Shown here piece after piece: positions 1 through 8,729 of a stretch of 64,000 bases of DNA. A program made the translations under genes and the position numbers. This stretch comes from Cerrena zonata (lineage: Eukaryota; Basidiomycota; Agaricomycetes; Polyporales; Cerrenaceae): contig JASBNA010000027.1 in assembly GCA_038087015.1 (NCBI GenBank), positions 186,001-250,000 on the forward strand. Reading direction: 5' to 3'. Below the pieces are notes generated by a model, which saw only the letters and a list, made by a program, of their open reading frames with translations, was not told where the DNA came from and made no database searches. Every line of letters starts with the position of its first letter. Position 1 is the first letter of the stretch.

Positions 1-491
1 CATAATTCTAATAATCTTTTCCTGATCAATTGTAAGAAAATTGGCTGATAAGATTGATTTTTCAAATAATCAATAGTAATAACATTTTGATAATCATAAG
101 CTGGGAAATTCCCATTACTTGTTTTATTGATTAAATTATTCATGGTTTCATTAGCAACTTTACTTACCAACCCGCTTGGAGGAATAACCCCGGTGAATGG
201 AGTAGTGGTCGGTAATGTCATTATGTAGGAATAGACTGACATTACTAATTGATCAAAATTTGCAGTGAAATTTAAAGTGTATTTCCTCATGGTACGAAAT
301 GAACCAAAACTTGGTTCATCTATATCAGTCAAAATATCATCTGATTCATTATAAGAAGGATTTGAATATAAGGAATTACTGGTTAATTGAGGAGCCTGAG
401 GTGGTTGGAAAGAATCAGGAAAATACCCATTTTGTTGAACATTATCTACTGGAGTACTTAGTGTTTGATCAATCGGCGTAAATGGACCCAT
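1..491 (-). CDS. unrecognised protein, N-terminal part, cut by the left window edge
   Basis: An open frame runs from an ATG at 491 to the left edge (163 complete codons), so the C-terminus is missing. The first 50 residues are rich in Pro, Gln, Ser and Asn and look disordered. A more ordered part follows, including YTLNFTANFDQLVMSVYSYI and then IDYLKNQ and RKRLLEL near the edge. The frame is open for about 16 codons upstream of this ATG, but an in-frame TGA precedes them, so 491 is the first usable ATG unless there is an upstream exon. I do not recognise the family. The contrast between a disordered head and a hydrophobic-patterned, Lys/Arg-containing second half suggests a real protein. Confidence 0.5.
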   Translation of the reverse strand, partial: MGPFTPIDQTLSTPVDNVQQNGYFPDSFQPPQAPQLTSNSLYSNPSYNESDDILTDIDEPSFGSFRTMRKYTLNFTANFDQLVMSVYSYIMTLPTTTPFTGVIPPSGLVSKVANETMNNLINKTSNGNFPAYDYQNVITIDYLKNQSYQPIFLQLIRKRLLEL

Positions 492-1524
492 CTCGGGTTG
501 AGATAAGTTCGATAAGGATTTATTTAGTTTCAAAGTAAGATTCATTTTCTTATTAATCATTTTTTTGTTTTTATTATTAATACCGACGATTTCAATGGTA
601 TTTATAAGACTATCTTATTTTCAGGTCTAGCTTATTATTAGAAAGTAAACAAATGATGCAATACAACTGTTTATCGATGATCGAAAACTTTACTTAACTC
701 AGACTAGTACCAAAAAAGTTGTCAAGGGGATTACCAGGTTATAAAACTAGTTGTAAATGGTGATTATTCAAACAACTCGGCGCAAATGACGTTACGAAGC
801 GTATTCGGCTGCCCACGAGTGATCAAACGAAGTGTAAGAATACTTGGTAGTCGGTTTCAACGGGTTAAACGGGTCTATCAAACGTTTTTATGAACCGATG
901 TCTCAGGGTACTAGATTATGGATCTGGTCTGAGTGTTCCTTAAAATCTGGAACAAGTTTGCAAAAAAAAGGGGAAAGTCTGGAAAAGTTGGAAAAAAAAG
1001 TCCGGAGGCGTCTTCAAGAAACCAGGAAAGTCTTAATTAAATATATATAACTGGAAAATGAAGTAACAAACCAATTTTAAAGGGATTAGTTAATTCATTC
1101 GATATTGTTTCAGAACGCGCAATGAATTTTTTTTTTTTTTTTTCGCCCTTTGGTTAATGCATGTCCCAACAATTAGAAGCATCTGCTAGATGTCTTTTAT
1201 ACTAGATTGGGTTAAAATGAAGTGCTTAGTAGATAATAATGTATTACTATATTATGGACGTATGACACTAACTATGTAGACGCGTTCGCTTGTTGTCAAG
1301 GCTATTTAACCCTAAGTTCTTTTACAAAGACGCGTTCCCCTGGCAAGAAACTGAGCTAAAGGTACATTACTCCTTCATTGGGAATAATGGAAGTAGCAAG
1401 AGTTGCTTTCATTGAAAGGACCCTTAAGTATTGTTTTTGGGTATTCTCCACATAATAGTTGATATTTAAAGTAATGAGGCGTCGGGAAGAATCTAGATTA
1501 GACCCGGAAATGTAAGAAATCCGA
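492..1524. other. intergenic, about 1 kb
   Basis: This lies between the 5' end of the left-edge gene and the 3' end of TAF3, so it should hold the promoter of the former. It has a 17-T run at 1127-1143 and two ACGCGT (MCB-type) motifs at 1280-1285 and 1330-1335, each in the context GACGCGTTC. The only open frame, 844-1050 on the plus strand, begins with TTG and has low-complexity Lys/Glu content, so I do not call it a gene. I see no tRNA. Confidence 0.5.
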
Positions 1525-2625
1525 TTACATGAACATCAAGTTATTGTCACCGCCAATTCCGTCGTCATTTATTATGATACCATCCTTAACGTGATTGTTC
1601 ACTTGTTCTTCTGATTGTTCATCTTCATGTTGGGCCTCTTGTTCTTTAGAAGTATACTCTATATATTGATCTAAATTATCATTTAACAATTCGGAATTAT
1701 ACTTTATATTATAAGGCAAATTCATTTCTAATTCTTTAGAAGGTAATATTTTATCTTCCTCATTAATTTCGTCTTCAATATCATCATAATATTCTTTTAA
1801 ATTATCAATAACATAGTCAAATTTATTTAAATTTTTTAAATTCTTTAAATAAAATTGATAATTTGTAGTTAAATCTTTTGAATTTGGATGATATTTCCCA
1901 TTTTTTTGTATTTCTAATAAATAATTTGATAAATTTGTATTTAGATATTTTAAATTATGACCAAATTTTAAATCTTTTTCTGTTAAGTAAATTAACCATG
2001 ATAATTTATCTTCTTTTGTTAATTCAATAGTTTCATCTTCTTGTATTAATGATGGTTCATGTTGTTCAATTAATCCAACTGGTCTTTTCCCACTTATATC
2101 ACCAACTTTAAATTGATTATAAAACTCTTGTCTTTCCTTCAATTTCCTTTTTTTCCTTTCTTGATCAGTTTCATTAGATTCATCAATCTTTCTTTTTTCA
2201 ATTAAATTTATTAATAGGTTTTCAGGCACTTCCACTAATTTCTTACTTATTCTAAAATTATCACTATATTTTAACCAATCAACGAATGATTCTATCGATT
2301 TAGTATTATAATTTTGATGCTGAATTTTCCTAGATGTTTCAAATTTGGGATAATCATCTTGAATATCTAATACACTCTCAAAGCTCGATGGCTTGATAAA
2401 TTCAATATCAATCATCGATTGTAGTATATCCTGGATCTGTATTTGATTTGATTGTTGACGAATTATTGAATATTTTATACTTTTTTTAAGTAACGTCGTT
2501 AAATATCTGATATAAATATCAGTTAATATATTCACTATTGAGGGTTGGCATTTATCAAACCCACTGCTCTTCAATATCTGACATATCGATATTCTTAATA
2601 TCGAGAAATGAAATGATTCTTCCAT
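1525..2625 (-). CDS. TAF3: TFIID subunit TAF3
   Basis: 366 residues, close to the 353 of S. cerevisiae Taf3. Residues 1-80 form a bromodomain-associated histone fold (SFHFSILRISICQILKSSGF, then a DIYIRYLTTLLKKS helix and an ILQSMIDIEFIKP helix), the domain by which Taf3 pairs with Taf10 in TFIID. The remainder is charged and Asn/Lys-rich, with an acidic C-terminal third. The PHD finger of animal TAF3 is absent, as expected in yeasts. It would act in the nucleus in RNA polymerase II pre-initiation complexes. The assignment rests on the histone fold, its N-terminal position and the length. Another histone-fold TAF such as TAF8 is the main alternative. Confidence 0.8.
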   Translation of the reverse strand: MEESFHFSILRISICQILKSSGFDKCQPSIVNILTDIYIRYLTTLLKKSIKYSIIRQQSNQIQIQDILQSMIDIEFIKPSSFESVLDIQDDYPKFETSRKIQHQNYNTKSIESFVDWLKYSDNFRISKKLVEVPENLLINLIEKRKIDESNETDQERKKRKLKERQEFYNQFKVGDISGKRPVGLIEQHEPSLIQEDETIELTKEDKLSWLIYLTEKDLKFGHNLKYLNTNLSNYLLEIQKNGKYHPNSKDLTTNYQFYLKNLKNLNKFDYVIDNLKEYYDDIEDEINEEDKILPSKELEMNLPYNIKYNSELLNDNLDQYIEYTSKEQEAQHEDEQSEEQVNNHVKDGIIINDDGIGGDNNLMFM

Positions 2626-2742
2626 GTTAATTATGAATAAGTAGCTAAAAGGTTGTTATTTAATCAAATTTGTTTTGAAAAAATCTTTTAACTAAGGTGC
2701 ATGGGTGTTTTTTTTGCTTATCCTAAGTCTTCCATAGCTATA

Positions 2743-2862
2743 TCTTCTACAGCTACTTCTTCTACAGTTACTTCTTCTACAAGTATGACTGATACAGCAG
2801 TATATCTGTATCTTATTGTATCTTATTGTATCTTAAAGTATCGTTAAGTATCTTATTTTATC
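2743..2862. repeat. short degenerate tandem repeats upstream of TAF3
   Basis: Two adjoining simple arrays lie in the 281-bp gap between RET3 and TAF3. The first is three imperfect copies of a 15-bp unit built on CTTCTTCTACAG (2743-2785). The second is about five copies of a 10-bp unit built on GTATCTTATT (about 2808-2862). They sit in the region expected to contain the TAF3 promoter. Confidence 0.6.
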
Positions 2863-2906
2863 TGTACACCTGCACATCTGTGACAATCAAACATTTATTA
2901 TGAAAA

Positions 2907-3494
2907 CTACAAACCTTGTTGTAATCTTTCACCAATTTTCTTAGAGGCAAAGGATAAAGCATTGAATAAACCCTTTTCGGATAATTCAATCTTGTTCAAA
3001 TTCAAATCATTGGAGATAGCGGAATTTGAAGGAGTATTGGTCACTCTTGAAACAATAATTGAAGGATCAATTTCTAATATAATACCATCATCAATAGTTT
3101 CATCAATACATAAACTAACCAAGTCATATTTTTCCAAAATAGTTGACTTGTCCAAGGTATTATCCAATAATATACTTAAAGCTTCATTCAAATTATTGGT
3201 TAAAGAATAGATTAATGATTCATTTTCATTAATTGAACTAACTAATGCAATAATAACATCATTGGTTTGCTTATAAGTTATTAAATGATTATCATATAAT
3301 ATAATGTCTTGATTAACTTTATTTATCTTGGAAAATAACTGTTCTTCAAATTTTAATTGTTGATTAAGACTTTTATATGGATTGGAAACTATTTCATTTT
3401 CTTTGGTCTGGTAGTATTTCGCATACAACCTTGAACCCTTATTATCTAGTATCAATGCGGCGCTGACCGTATATAATGATATATTAAGTGACAT
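2907..3494 (-). CDS. RET3: coatomer zeta subunit (zeta-COP)
   Basis: Encodes the small sigma/zeta-type subunit of COPI coats, which acts at the Golgi in retrograde transport to the ER. Family features are the N-terminal LYTVSAALILDNKGSRLYAKYY, written here only as its first part LYTVSAALILDN, the DNHLITYK strand, the YDLVSLCIDETIDDGIILE segment and the C-terminal ERLQQGL. The frame extends upstream to an ATG at 3578, but the ATG at 3494 (195 residues) gives a start matching the S. cerevisiae protein (189 residues), so I use it. The 28-residue extension is Phe/Asn-rich and resembles no family member. Confidence 0.9.
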   Translation of the reverse strand: MSLNISLYTVSAALILDNKGSRLYAKYYQTKENEIVSNPYKSLNQQLKFEEQLFSKINKVNQDIILYDNHLITYKQTNDVIIALVSSINENESLIYSLTNNLNEALSILLDNTLDKSTILEKYDLVSLCIDETIDDGIILEIDPSIIVSRVTNTPSNSAISNDLNLNKIELSEKGLFNALSFASKKIGERLQQGL

Positions 3495-4015
3495 CTTGTT
3501 CCTGTTGTTGACTCTAGTTGAAGTTGTTGAAAAATTAATTTCATTTTTGAACCACCGTGTTAATCCTAGGAAAAACATCCGTACATCTCAAAAAGAGGAT
3601 ACCCAGATGACCATGACCAGGTACCAGGTGCCAGGTACCAGATACAGATATCAGATGGCCCGATACCAGGTAAATACCCGGCTGAGTATTTGGCTGAGTA
3701 TTTGGCTGAGTATTTGGATGAGTAGTTCAGCGGTGAAGTTGTGAACTGATGGTAGTTAGGTCAGCTCACGATTAATGATCAACTACTTCGACCAAGCTGG
3801 GTAATGTGAGATCTTTGTTATCTGTAAGTTGTCTATTAACAGATCGGATGTAGTTCAGCTAGAGGTTTTCAGTTGATCGGAGTTTGGGTGAATACGATAT
3901 TTTATTTTGAAGACATTTTACAAAAATTCAAGGAAACAATAAATTTGCAACCAAACAAGATAACTACAAGAATACAACGTACACTAAGCAATTTGAAAGG
4001 AATCAGTAACCTTTA
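3495..4015. other. intergenic with two short direct-repeat arrays
   Basis: This is the upstream region of RET3 and the 3' side of the minisatellite ORF. It contains four copies of a 7-bp unit CCAGGTA/G (3617-3644) and four copies of a 12-bp unit GGCTGAGTATTT (3680-3725, the last copy shortened). I see no gene or RNA here. Confidence 0.5.
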
Positions 4016-5131
4016 TCATCCTTGAACACTTGATTCCCAACCAGGAAGAACTTGTACAATAATTTTACACCAATCCAGGTTGGTAGCTTTGGCTTTCTCA
4101 CCAGGCTGTCTAGAGTTTTGCTTTCCAGAATTCTGCTTTCCAGAGTTCTGCTTTCCAGAGTTCTGCTTTCCAGAGTTCTGCTTTCCAGAGTTCTGCTTTC
4201 CAGAGTTCTGCTTTCCAGAGTTCTGCTTTCCAGAGTTCTGCTTTCCAGAGTTCTGCTTTCCAGAGTTCTGCTTTCCAGAGTTCTGCTTTCCAGAGTTCTG
4301 CTTTCCAGAGTTCTGCTTTCCAGAGTTCTGCTTTCCAGAGTTCTGCTTTCCAGAGTTCTGCTTTCCAGAGTTCTGCTTTCCAGAGTTCTGCTTTCCAGAG
4401 TTCTGCTTTCCAGAGTTCTGCTTTCCAGAGTTCTGCTTTCCAGAGTTCTGCTTTCCGGAGTTCTGCTTTCCAGAGTTCTGCTTCGAACTGTTACGCCGGA
4501 GAGGACCAATGATCCTAACTGAAGTGTAAGTATATGGACAAAGCTTGATGAACTTTTTCGGGCGTTGTCCCTTGGCACAATATACCAAAACAGTAAACAC
4601 CCTCTCTCTTCCACCGGTCGTTAAGATATCCAAGGGTTCTTTCATAGAAAGAAACTCGAAATGAGGAACGTTGTTCGGTTCAAAGTGGTCTTCGAAGTAT
4701 AAGTGTTTGAGGTCTACACAAATCGGAGCATGGATTGTAAACTCTACTAGAATTGGACTTTTCGATGTGGGAACAGGGTTTATAGGTTTGCTTATTGTAG
4801 TATCTAATGGTCCTTCTGGGGAGATGCTCTTTGATCCAGAACGAGTTCTCGTAACTTTGAATGATTTTAAAGATTCAGTAAAAGCATCAGTGGACTCAGC
4901 AAAACCAGCACTATGACTTATTCGTATAGGTGAGGAAATTGTCGTTGCTTTAACTTCAGGAGACGGTGTAAGACTAGGCAGTTTAATTACGGGAATTTCT
5001 TCCCAGACTCGATTATCTGGAGAAATCGTTTCAATATCTTTTTCAGACAGAGACTTCGGAGCCAAAACCTCGAGGGTCAAAGATTCAGCAGAGCTTGAAG
5101 CCAAGCACGGTAGGGTGGGATCGCATGGCAT
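4016..5131 (-). CDS. unrecognised protein with a (GKQNS)n repeat tail
   Basis: The first in-frame ATG is at 5131, giving 371 residues; the longer open frame starts at a TTG. Residues 1-150 are Ser/Thr/Pro-rich. A short, more structured part follows (for example HFEFLSMKEPLDIL, then FTVLVYCAKGQRP). After it come 25 copies of the pentapeptide KQNSG encoded by a 15-bp minisatellite, then about 30 residues ending CKIIVQVLPGWESSVQG. All frames are open across the array because its period is a multiple of three. This frame is preferred because it stays open for another 640 bp outside the array. I do not recognise the family. An upstream exon cannot be excluded. Confidence 0.5.
   Translation of the reverse strand: MPCDPTLPCLASSSAESLTLEVLAPKSLSEKDIETISPDNRVWEEIPVIKLPSLTPSPEVKATTISSPIRISHSAGFAESTDAFTESLKSFKVTRTRSGSKSISPEGPLDTTISKPINPVPTSKSPILVEFTIHAPICVDLKHLYFEDHFEPNNVPHFEFLSMKEPLDILTTGGRERVFTVLVYCAKGQRPKKFIKLCPYTYTSVRIIGPLRRNSSKQNSGKQNSGKQNSGKQNSGKQNSGKQNSGKQNSGKQNSGKQNSGKQNSGKQNSGKQNSGKQNSGKQNSGKQNSGKQNSGKQNSGKQNSGKQNSGKQNSGKQNSGKQNSGKQNSGKQNSGKQNSRQPGEKAKATNLDWCKIIVQVLPGWESSVQG
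4111..4485. repeat. 15-bp coding minisatellite, 25 copies
   Basis: The plus-strand unit is CAGAGTTCTGCTTTC, repeated head to tail 25 times without interruption. The copies from 4141 to 4455 are identical. Variants occur only near the ends: TAGAGTTTT and CAGAATTCT at the left, CGGAGTTCT at 4456, and a changed last copy ending CTTCG. It encodes KQNSG in the minus-strand ORF. Such uniformity at silent sites points to recent expansion or homogenisation. Confidence 0.95.
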
Positions 5132-5327
5132 ACCAGGTGTGCTTCTACTGGCAGTACTTCTAACAAAGACGATCAAGTTTTGGTGAAAAATTTCAACGAG
5201 GAACAGATTTTTTTTTTGCAAGCGAGAAAAATCGATTGCAACTTGCAATAACTATTTAATATGAATACAATTTTTAATATGACAACTTTTAATATGAATA
5301 CAACTATTTATTAAGAATACAAAGTAT

Positions 5328-7709
5328 TTAGGCTCCAACTAATTTAAAGACGAATTCATGAATATCTTTATGAAGAGGATTATTAAGATAGAAATCATCA
5401 GACAAGGCACTAACTTGATTAGCAATTGCTCTCCAACCAAAAATGAAATTAACAATTAAACCAACCATTAAACCAACAGCAACAATCAATGGACCCAAGA
5501 CATTATCTAAATGTCTTGAAGATCTTTCCATGATGATATCACGACGTTTATTAAAGATGAAATAACCCCATAAACCTGAAAAGATGGTTAAAGCAAAATA
5601 AATATAAGCCAAATTAGTAGCCAAAGTATAAGAATTAGCTTTATTTGTGGAAGAATAAATAATAAAAGTCAATGAACTTAACAAGGTAGTAACGTGTAAC
5701 CAACGATTGAAAGTACGTTCATTAGCTAACCAAACTTTAGGTTCAATTTTCAAAGGACCAGCATTTTTAATTAAAGAATTTGGTTTTTCAATACCATTTG
5801 GTAAATCAATTTCTTCATCTTCCAGATCAACGTCAATTAATTTTGATAAAGTGTTTGGTAATTTCATTATTTTTGATAAAGTATTATTTTTTTTAGAACG
5901 TTGTAATAATTCTAACTCTTCATCGTCATCAATATTGAAATCATCACTACTTTCAATATCTGGAGGAGGAGAATTAATTTTTTTAGTAGGGGAATCTTCA
6001 ATTTCATCAGATTGGTTAAAAATTGAACCACTAAAAGATTTTGAACGAGGTTGGAAACTGACTTGACCAGTATGATTTGATAACATTGATTTAAATTTTG
6101 ACATATTTTCTTCATCATTCTGTTGTTTAATTAATTTTCTATGGGAATCAATATAAGCTTGTTGAGGATCAATTTTAATATCTGATTCTAATTCATTAAA
6201 CCAAAGAGGAATGTTATCTAATTTATCATCTTCTAAGAATAAAGTACTTATACCATGAATGAATTTACTAAAATTTGGAATTTCTTTAACCAATCCACTA
6301 TTTACTAAATCATCAATCCAAACCAATTTTTTAGTTTTTTTAGATTTGATTTTAATTTCTAATTCGGCATAAGGAAATTTAGAATATTCACCTTTTCTTA
6401 ATAAATTAAAGGGGTTACTAATTTTGCTATCGATATCTGATCTATGCCATTTATTTGGATTTCTAATTGGACGTTCAACATCAAAGGCATCTTCTCTAAT
6501 GAAAAGTAAATCCGAATCAATAACAATACGAACTTTATCATCCCCAGGAATTTGAAAAGCAGTTCTTTTATAAACTGTTCTTATTGTTGGTTGAATGTTA
6601 TTATCCTTAACAAATTTAATCAAGGAAGTTAAGTTTTTTTCAATTTCAGCAAGATTTTCTGGCAGTTCACCTTTTCTTTGTAATTTCTTCAAGTATTTTT
6701 CAACTGAAAAAGTTCTATTTATAATTGAATTAAGATACTTTTCTTTTATATTCAATTTTTCATCAACGTTATAGTGTTCTAAAGTTTGATCAAAATTTTT
6801 CTTTTCAATTGAAATTTTCGGTTTATTAATCAATTTCCCAATCCATTTGATTCTTAAAGTTGATGTATTTGGGTTTTTAATCAAACGATTATTATAAATA
6901 TCGAAATTTGAGTTATCAAAGTATAAACAATTGATTAAAGAGTCATTCTTATCGATATTACTAAACTCATTACCGGAATTATTTTCTTCTTCATCGTCAT
7001 CGGATTGATCATCACTATAATAAGTTGGGCTATCTTGATTATAAATTAAAACCGGTAAATGACGTAATATACTTGCTTTAACTTCCATTAAATTATCTGG
7101 ATGAACCCAAAATTTAAAAGATTGATAATCTTGTGGATCTTCATTAAATGAAGATAACTTTGATAATTGTTGATTAATATCATAATTATCTCTTAAAAAT
7201 TGAAATAATGCACTAATTTTATATAATAATGGACTATAATCTTCCAGGTGAAAGGGTAAATTTGATAATCTAACGTTCAACAAGGGTTTAACACTAAATT
7301 TTGGATGTAATCTATCATGTTTTTTAACAATTTTGATGAATCCTGTATAGTTCAATCTTTGGAAATGATTTAATTCTTGAGTATAATTAAGAATTGAATC
7401 CAACTCATTTTGAAATTGATTAATATCCAAATCTTTATCCGCATTAGTTGTTTTAGCTTGTAAATTATTCAATTCATCGTTTAATTCATCAAATTTCTTT
7501 GCTTGGAAAGTATAAACTTTTTCTAAATCGGAATCTAAAGCGGCAACAAAATTTTGTTCATCCTTATCTGACCAGTTATTTTGCAATACAACTCCCTCTT
7601 TCAATAATTTCTTCAAATGAGTATAGTTGATATAGTACTGTTTCCAAGGAGCAAACGTCTCGGACTCCAACTTGGCTCCAAACAACATTGGTTCACTGGA
7701 CCCACTCAT
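5328..7709 (-). CDS. VTC3: VTC complex subunit of the Vtc2/Vtc3 type
   Basis: 793 residues from the ATG at 7709; an ATG at 7688 (MLFGAKL) would match the S. cerevisiae proteins exactly and may be the true start. Order of domains: N-terminal SPX domain (about 8-165, with YINYTHLKKLLKE and the IVKKHDR basic motif that binds inositol pyrophosphates), the VTC polymerase-like tunnel domain (about 190-520, with YKRTAFQIPGDD and IREDAFDVERPIRNP), an acidic linker, and a C-terminal three-helix membrane domain starting at VWLANERTFNRWL. The complex makes polyphosphate at the vacuolar membrane. Length and the acidic linker favour Vtc2/Vtc3 over the catalytic Vtc4 (about 720 residues). Vtc2 and Vtc3 cannot be separated from sequence alone. 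Confidence 0.85.
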   Translation of the reverse strand: MSGSSEPMLFGAKLESETFAPWKQYYINYTHLKKLLKEGVVLQNNWSDKDEQNFVAALDSDLEKVYTFQAKKFDELNDELNNLQAKTTNADKDLDINQFQNELDSILNYTQELNHFQRLNYTGFIKIVKKHDRLHPKFSVKPLLNVRLSNLPFHLEDYSPLLYKISALFQFLRDNYDINQQLSKLSSFNEDPQDYQSFKFWVHPDNLMEVKASILRHLPVLIYNQDSPTYYSDDQSDDDEEENNSGNEFSNIDKNDSLINCLYFDNSNFDIYNNRLIKNPNTSTLRIKWIGKLINKPKISIEKKNFDQTLEHYNVDEKLNIKEKYLNSIINRTFSVEKYLKKLQRKGELPENLAEIEKNLTSLIKFVKDNNIQPTIRTVYKRTAFQIPGDDKVRIVIDSDLLFIREDAFDVERPIRNPNKWHRSDIDSKISNPFNLLRKGEYSKFPYAELEIKIKSKKTKKLVWIDDLVNSGLVKEIPNFSKFIHGISTLFLEDDKLDNIPLWFNELESDIKIDPQQAYIDSHRKLIKQQNDEENMSKFKSMLSNHTGQVSFQPRSKSFSGSIFNQSDEIEDSPTKKINSPPPDIESSDDFNIDDDEELELLQRSKKNNTLSKIMKLPNTLSKLIDVDLEDEEIDLPNGIEKPNSLIKNAGPLKIEPKVWLANERTFNRWLHVTTLLSSLTFIIYSSTNKANSYTLATNLAYIYFALTIFSGLWGYFIFNKRRDIIMERSSRHLDNVLGPLIVAVGLMVGLIVNFIFGWRAIANQVSALSDDFYLNNPLHKDIHEFVFKLVGA

Positions 7710-8729
7710 TCCTGCTTGATTAATTGAAGTAGTTGGATTTTTCACTTTTTAAATATAATTTATTGATATTTCCCACGTGGGGGAAACATCGGTACACCAA
7801 TAAAGATCTACACCCTTACACCAAATCCCTTCTATTTACGATACTTTCTATACTTACGATACTTACTATACTTACAATACTTACAATACTTACAATACTT
7901 CTGATACTTACGATACTTACAATACAATACTTACACTTACTCTGCCACTCCTCTGCTATACCACTCCACTAGCAGTGCTTCGCTGCTCACTGTAGACTCT
8001 TCAGAACGAACCTAATTAATTAATTAATTAATTAATACACAAATTGAACAATAAACTAATTGACAGCATCGCTAATTTCATAGGGCATTACTTAATTAAA
8101 GTTTAATAGTCATAGTCTTGTGGAAATAGTTTATTACTGTTACTGTACTGTTACTATTACTATTAGAGTATGAGATGCCTAGATGCTCTTTTGCAACCAT
8201 GTCATTCTTACTAGCTTGAGAGTAAGGTTCTTCAGTCTGGCTCAGCTCGTACTGTTTGGCTATCTCTTAATACTGATTGAGCTGTGGACATAGGATAATC
8301 CGTTTTAATACTAGACCATCTATCTGAACACCGGTTAAGCAGTCTTACTGGTCAAGCACTTACTAACTTATATAACTGGCATATCACGTGTACATAGCAG
8401 CCGTTCGTACGGTGATATTTTGTACCTAATAAATTATCATTGGAAGCTGACTAGTAAGCATTCAACGGTACAACCTGAGGCCCTGGCTGAGTCGAAGTGA
8501 CCGTTCAGTCCAGAATGTAGCTATACCGTCCACCACTTGTACCGTATGTATATCTACTGTCGTTAGTAAGATTGAATACTTGGTTATTGGTCTATCTTTT
8601 GATGTACGGAGGTGTTCACCAAATTTTTTTTTCACTATCATTAGATTTACTTCAAAATAAGTACCAGACCACTATAGCTCTAGCATCCAGAAACAAACAT
8701 TGGCGACGGCCGGTCAGTTGGTTTTATTG
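7710..8729. other. divergent intergenic region between VTC and ULP1
   Basis: About 1 kb shared by two outward-facing genes. It holds the CACGTG boxes at 7774 and 8385, an imperfect array of a 9-10-bp unit (ATACTTACA-like) at about 7836-7934, and a TTAA run at 8013-8036. I see no gene and no tRNA. Confidence 0.5.
7774..7779. promoter_or_regulatory. CACGTG box, likely Pho4 site, upstream of the VTC gene
   Basis: The core CACGTG is flanked symmetrically to read CCCACGTGGG, the high-affinity form of a Pho4 site, 65 bp upstream of the VTC ATG at 7709. VTC genes are phosphate-starvation targets in S. cerevisiae. A second CACGTG lies at 8385-8390, nearer to ULP1. Cbf1 could also bind these. Confidence 0.55.

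Noticed and set aside
844..1050. 68-codon plus-strand frame
   Set aside because: Begins with TTG and has low-complexity content.
3495..3578. Upstream ATG for RET3
   Set aside because: The 28-residue extension is unlike zeta-COP; the ATG at 3494 aligns with the family start.
4003..4614. Additional open frames across the minisatellite on both strands
   Set aside because: A 15-bp unit without stop codons keeps every frame open; only the 4016-5131 minus frame extends well beyond the array.
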